A stretch of 64,000 nt of DNA from Crambe crambe (taxonomy: Eukaryota; Porifera; Demospongiae; Poecilosclerida; Crambeidae). The notes under the pieces are model-generated. The model was not told the DNA's origin and made no database searches. It saw nothing but the letters and a program-made list of their open reading frames with translations. The translations under genes were made by a program, and so were the position numbers. Below are positions 62,501 through 64,000 of the stretch, one piece after another (position 1 is the stretch's first letter; the number at the start of each line of letters is the position of its first letter). The stretch is from NCBI GenBank assembly GCA_963924555.1, contig OZ004593.1, positions 3,654,480 through 3,718,479 of the forward strand, in the 5' to 3' direction.

Positions 62501-64000
62501 GGACCATCAAGCACCATGCAGTCAAACATAGCAGGTGGCTCATTCTCTACAGATTGCTCAATACATTGCAGTAATTCAGACTTAGCACTTGGCAAATTGA
62601 GCTTACCCAGCTCCTAGAGAGATGGTGGGAACGATTGGATCTCATGAGCGAAAAATTCACTTTCAAAAAGCCACAATCCACAAGAAGAAAAACTTCTATT
62701 TACTGAGCACATGGGATTTAGAATTCTATTCAGTGCATACCTTATTAAAGAAATTGTTTTGAGCAAGGTAGACCTCTGTTTGTTCGATCAGGCAAGGAAT
62801 CCGCATACTCATCAAATCCACATGCATGTACTTGATGCAGAAAAAGTACAATTACAGCACTATCCGAGACCTTGCATTCAAAAGCTGAAGAGGTAGTTCT
62901 ATTAGCTAATGATTAACAAATGAATGCTAATATCACTTGTGCACTCATGCAGCAGCGAAAAAAAGAACACACACATTAATAAGCCACAAAATAGTAATTT
63001 TGAAGGATAAATAGCGGCCATTTTGTTGTGCGGCGAAAAATTTTGAACATCCAAGAATAATTATAATGCTAATGCACCACTTTTACCTCATGTGTAGAAA
63101 AATAGGTATTTATATACTATTTGATGATAATAAGCCCACAAAAATAGTATTGCGTCAATTAAATGGCGGCCATTTTGTTCTGGGGCGTGAATTCATGAGG
63201 GCTCCTAGGCTAATATTGATTAGTATGATGAAAGCAAGCTGCTGACAAATTTTGGCGCTTTTGTCCGCTTCGTAACAATTTCATGAAAATTTGCCTCTAA
63301 GCAACCTGACTATAAATGGAGAAGTTTCCATAGTTCCTACTTGGCAAGCTATAATTCAGTCTTAATCGCCAGCATGCATCCAGTTGTATCTCCAGAATAT
63401 AATTTCATTTACATGCTCATCACACAGAAATATACTGACACCGGGATACTACGAAATTTTTATGACCTTGTGTCTCTCAACATCGATCAACAAGACTTGG
63501 GTGGCAGTTTTAGGCCTGCTTGTGTGAATTTGGTACATGTAGCTATTACCACTAGAGAGTTATCAAGCCAAGTTTCAATTTCAAGTGTAGGGCCATTTGT
63601 GTAAACAAGTTGTTTCATTTTAGTACCAGGTACATTCTATACTGCATGCAAAACCCAATGATCATTTCTATTCAAGCATAATAACACTATAAATTGACAC
63701 ACTACAGTCTTGACAGGTATATGTTACGAAAGAAAATTTTTGTGCTCCTCCAATGGGACATCCATGCCATCCCTACTCAGAGAGTACTCTCTTATCATCA
63801 CCCTAGTTGCTGCATTAATATTAATTCTAGTGCATTATTTAAACTTGTGAATATATTTTATTGAAGCCTATAGTTTTTTTTCTTAATCATAGGATAAATA
63901 CTTGAGAGCACTGGCAGAGACTGAAAATGTCCGTCAGACAACAAGAAAAAGAGTGGAAGAAGCCAAACTATATGGTGGTCAAGAATTTGCAGAACAAATT
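44543..64000 (+). CDS. GRPEL1: GRPEL1-like mitochondrial GrpE, nucleotide exchange factor (3' end missing)
   Basis: GrpE proteins release ADP from mitochondrial Hsp70 during protein import. Two exons are diagnostic: 59932-59988 (AKDEKVKVEEKVKELKELQ) and 63893 to the window edge (DKYLRALAETENVRQTTRKR, then EEAKLYGGQEFAEQI). They join in phase 0 and match the coiled coil and start of the GrpE core. The proposed first exon, 44543-44653, encodes an Arg-rich, acid-free presequence (MSMLRAATLHRPVTKLLSQS) suitable for mitochondrial import and also ends in phase 0. A zipper-like exon at 56087-56197 is on the same strand, also phase 0/0, and may be a middle exon. The span between is filled with transposons, which makes exon membership uncertain; the C-terminal core is right of the window. 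Confidence 0.72.
44654..45325. other. Intronic spacer before transposon copy A
   Basis: No convincing exon is seen. A fragment related to the small foldback at 34458 lies at about 45245-45320 (TGTACTGCAGCTTCAT and TGGATTGTTTTCATAA). Confidence 0.45.
45540..46945 (-). pseudogene. Family X protein remnant (HEEADTR / DTDVVV / FHAFTGCDT type)
   Basis: Frameshifted segments read, N- to C-terminal: FDCKIFDGAAVVHFL, YADQVFVPFLKQQL, HEEADTRIMLHVYDSLASGS, TVDTDVVVILIGEFHNM, FHAFTGCDTTS, and a region related to ALLQHVKRAVFQSS. Acidic residues spaced in this way are typical of a PIN/XPG-like nuclease fold, which I infer rather than prove. Similar uncharacterised proteins are common in cnidarian and sponge genomes, as I recall. 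Multiple stops and shifts make it non-functional. Confidence 0.75.
46851..46897. repeat. (CATA)n microsatellite inside copy A
   Basis: Eleven or so CATA units interrupt the transposon's minus-strand coding sequence, adjacent to an inverted segment. Confidence 0.95.
46990..47331 (+). pseudogene. Inverted N-terminal fragment of the family X protein
   Basis: The plus strand reads PRAWARNWKDNLFS, LLVLNTRVCADDSVVETVRS, LKALGITKYQEYKKEVITDR and KKNSLALFSSPKRK. This is the N-terminal part of the family's protein as I recall it, yet it points opposite to the rest of copy A. It ends at a TAG near 47331. Confidence 0.65.
47701..48562. other. Intronic stretch with a pyrimidine-rich decayed frame
   Basis: From 47790 to 48000 the plus strand is rich in TTC/TCT. 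Its complement reads Lys/Glu/Arg-rich sequence broken by stops (EKRKRKRKNGRREE-like). It looks like a decayed coiled-coil fragment or simple repeat. No gene can be supported. Confidence 0.35.
48563..48742. mobile_element. Deleted relative of the 33713 foldback element
   Basis: GTAGGATGGCTGTGTGTGGT at the left is matched by ACCACACACAGCCATCCTAC at the right. The interior retains GGAGTGAAGTAGGAATAGTT and GGTAAGGGGTTGAAGTTCAC found in the longer copy, but one arm is shortened. Confidence 0.85.
48783..49330. repeat. Dispersed repeat R1, copy 1
   Basis: About 540 bp are collinear with 59157-59640. Shared blocks include TTCAAGGGGTGGG, TTTCCATCTATCCAGCTC, GGAAAAGCCCACCTTAGTTG, TTTCATGGCTGACTAGCTAG, CGTAGCTAGGGGGAAAAT and TTTGCTGAGCAA. 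A more diverged version lies inside element D (about 56960-57130). It has no coding content. Confidence 0.85.
50228..50732. mobile_element. Foldback insertion or inverted duplication in element E
   Basis: The arms begin CAGGTGCTACAATGGGG and run through TGACAATGATGCATTATTAT, GTAGCTAGCTATATATATCT and CACCAGGAAGTTTGACT. The right arm is the complement, with a small insertion. The outermost bases on the right overlap the end of E's coding frame (QVLQWG), so the left arm may be an inverted copy of transposon sequence. The centre holds a GGGTCCCGCGCGGAGCGCGAA repeat. Confidence 0.8.
50710..53469 (-). pseudogene. Element E transposase-like protein, frameshifted
   Basis: The exons/frames in order are as follows. 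First is 53035-53469 (MSKFERNSDCMKCPPMLAAA), continuing after a shift into ARRELGFSDMREYATKVEKA. Next is a segment around 52680-52790, then the long frame 51854-52678 (CHWSAALYRNLNALQYKSGT, NINRDDQAGFHLDTLTTHH). In another frame near 51640-51720 is DCIRVDGAGDEGPGHEEVQF, which may hold catalytic acidic residues. Last are 50937-51455 (CNGCSCSKTVIHLFKG, HMVPGLPSQY) and 50710-50964, with a homeodomain-like helix and a CDVC zinc-binding end. I recall this protein type from cnidarian and sponge genomes as unnamed; the superfamily is not assigned. At least two frameshifts disable it. Confidence 0.72.
53577..53604. terminator. Perfect 11-bp hairpin between two frames of element E
   Basis: GGCCTCCCTAT and ATAGGGAGGCC pair perfectly around a six-base loop. 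It lies between the stop of the frame ending at 53605 and the start of the next protein at 53469, both on the minus strand. A role in 3' end formation is possible but unproven. Confidence 0.4.
53605..55209 (-). pseudogene. Second protein of element E, acidic/Ser-rich
   Basis: Exons between 55209 and 53605 encode a Pro-rich start with CCCNHNGCNAI, a linker (SVIEVHVV), a conserved-looking block QLAVNKPAGDICVSDPSMLA followed by KKGDLLVLARVYDSGFQF, and then a basic coiled coil (MEEIELDMQRIKEGMQYKMK). The C-terminal tail is rich in Ser/Pro/Asp with two IDLTE motifs, ending PNEIFQ. A one-base shift is needed near 54480. I do not recognise the family; it lies within the same terminal repeats as the transposase, so it probably belongs to the element. 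Confidence 0.5.
56087..56197 (+). other. Leucine-zipper-like exon of uncertain ownership
   Basis: A 37-codon exon with a good acceptor (CTATAG) and donor (GTACAG), phase 0 at both ends, reads LLEARLKEATIKNSALLNEN then ASLRKQVSLLEQE. Leucines fall at heptad spacing with an Asn inside the core, as in bZIP zippers; LEARLK resembles ATF6. It could equally be a middle exon of the GRPEL1-like N-terminal coiled coil, whose flanking exons have the same phase. No basic region was found nearby. Confidence 0.6.
56652..59153. mobile_element. MITE-like element D, split by copy B
   Basis: The left end ATATGTGACCGGCTCTGGGA, then AACCCTCCGTCC, is matched on the right by GGACGGAGGG (57274-57283) and, after the inserted copy B, CCCAGAGCCAGTCACATAT (59135-59153). 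Without the insertion the element would be about 650 bp. Its interior shares blocks with repeat R1. Confidence 0.78.
57288..59131. mobile_element. DNA transposon, family X copy B (1.8 kb), inside element D
   Basis: The ends are TAGTCAGGTGGCTTAG and CTAAGCCACCTGACTA, a perfect 16-bp inverted repeat, with GGACAAAAGTA / TGGCACTTTTGTCC subterminal. TTT flanks both sides. Minus-strand remnants include a Cys-rich C-terminus at 57497-57706 (ELVKCSYNCKSSNGCGTRCG, CKKANWTCTEFCKC) and decayed pieces up to 58880. Confidence 0.9.
59157..59640. repeat. Dispersed repeat R1, copy 2
   Basis: This is collinear with 48783-49330, with small deletions. It starts directly after the right end of element D. Confidence 0.85.
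61703..61798 (+). other. Terminal-exon-like frame inside copy C insertion
   Basis: After a good acceptor (TTCTTGCTACAG) the phase-0 frame reads AQLNFLHLENNAAMSAQTPP then EQRQQSAPAAV and a TAA. It could follow the zipper exon at 56087 in phase, extending the heptads. It may be a captured host exon, an alternative last exon, or chance. Confidence 0.4.
62181..62425. mobile_element. Foldback element nested in copy C
   Basis: The arms of about 95 bp run AAAAGGCCATGTAGGGTTAG, then GTACTTTTACCTATAGC and AGTTTCTGTGAACAAACATC. They are complemented on the right with few differences. A short loop with TAAACCAAGTAGAAC lies between. Confidence 0.9.
63725..63800. repeat. Short repeat shared with 32900-33010
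   Basis: TGCCATCCCTACTCAGAGAGTACTCTCT is the approximate complement of AGAGAGTAGTACTCTCTAAGTAGGGATGGCA near 32918-32946, and both lie beside a CTCCAATGG / CCATTGGAG block. It is a fragment of a small dispersed element upstream of the last GRPEL1 exon. Confidence 0.6.

Larger units (their letters stand above)
60437..62640 (-). pseudogene. Family X protein remnant in copy C, interrupted
   Basis: N- to C-terminal pieces are LGKLNLPSAKSELLQCIEQS and FDCMVLDGPVIVHSL (62471-62640), an interruption, then YADKVFMPYLMKQL (about 61570-61625), TVDTDVVTILIGAFYDL (61058-61279), CDTASAFKGKGKKTAWQAW (60867-61067), an IPPTQDALLQHIRTQHALSK piece, and the Cys-rich ELVKCSCKGDYTRCKCAKAN at about 60550-60610. 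Order and spacing match copy A. Stops and the insertion disable it. Confidence 0.78.
60054..63312. mobile_element. DNA transposon, family X copy C (3.3 kb)
   Basis: The ends are TAGTCAGGTTGCTTAG and a 3' repeat reading CTAAGCAACCTGACTA. TAA lies on both flanks (60051-60053 and 63313-63315). Subterminal GGGCGGACAAAAGTG and longer inverted blocks (ATATTAGCCTAGGAGCCC at about 60143 with its complement at about 63199) extend the symmetry. A tandem pair carrying AAAATGGCCGCCATATTC lies at about 60190 and 60310. Minus-strand coding remnants span 60437 to about 62640. Confidence 0.9.

Noticed and set aside
1-64000. tRNA, rRNA or CRISPR arrays
   Set aside because: No cloverleaf-like A/B boxes, rRNA signatures or spaced direct repeats were recognised by eye; a dedicated scan was not possible.

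Overview
The window reads as nuclear DNA of an early-branching animal, most likely a demosponge. The genes are split by short GT-AG introns, the DNA is AT-rich, animal-type receptors are present (SRCR, class A GPCR), and two members occur of a Cys-rich/multi-TM family that I associate with sponges. The species assignment is inference. I saw no rRNA, tRNA, CRISPR or prokaryotic operon structure.

Layout. (1) Positions 1-10318, minus: most of ANAPC2, the cullin-like APC/C subunit, in 17 recognisable exons; its C-terminus lies left of the window. Its largest intron (1693-6789) holds an opposite-strand gene for a beta-helix/Cys-rich/multi-TM protein that carries three lesions. (2) 11052-12182, minus: a secreted trypsin-like protease with two frameshifts around the active-site Ser. 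(3) 12400-17900: repeats, MITE-like elements and one doubtful small gene. (4) 18325-18847: a SMIM30-like microprotein gene (minus) diverging from DNAAF5. (5) 18848-36619, plus: complete DNAAF5 (dynein-arm assembly factor) in 21 exons, about 847 aa. Its intron 5 contains a class A GPCR (plus) and an intact multi-TM protein (minus). Its intron 6 contains a complete three-SRCR membrane receptor (minus). (6) 36767-44287, minus: an ANKRD26-like ankyrin/coiled-coil gene, convergent with DNAAF5, with tandemly duplicated coiled-coil exons. (7) 44543 to the right edge, plus: GRPEL1-like mitochondrial GrpE. Its first intron region is expanded by transposons.

The most distinctive feature is architectural. 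Receptor-like genes (GPCR, SRCR receptor, two multi-TM proteins) sit inside introns of conserved housekeeping genes, three of them opposite to the host strand. The second is a transposon graveyard at 45.3-63.3 kb. Three copies of one DNA-transposon family share a 16-bp terminal inverted repeat and 3-bp target duplications (TAG, TTT, TAA). One copy carries an internal inversion, one is inserted into another element's terminal repeat, and one is interrupted by an exon-like segment. A separate 5.7-kb element has near-identical terminal repeats and a different transposase-like protein.

The conserved genes have clean splice phases over several kilobases of coding sequence. The lesions in the beta-helix gene and the protease are therefore more likely real decay than general sequencing error, but reads would be needed to settle this.
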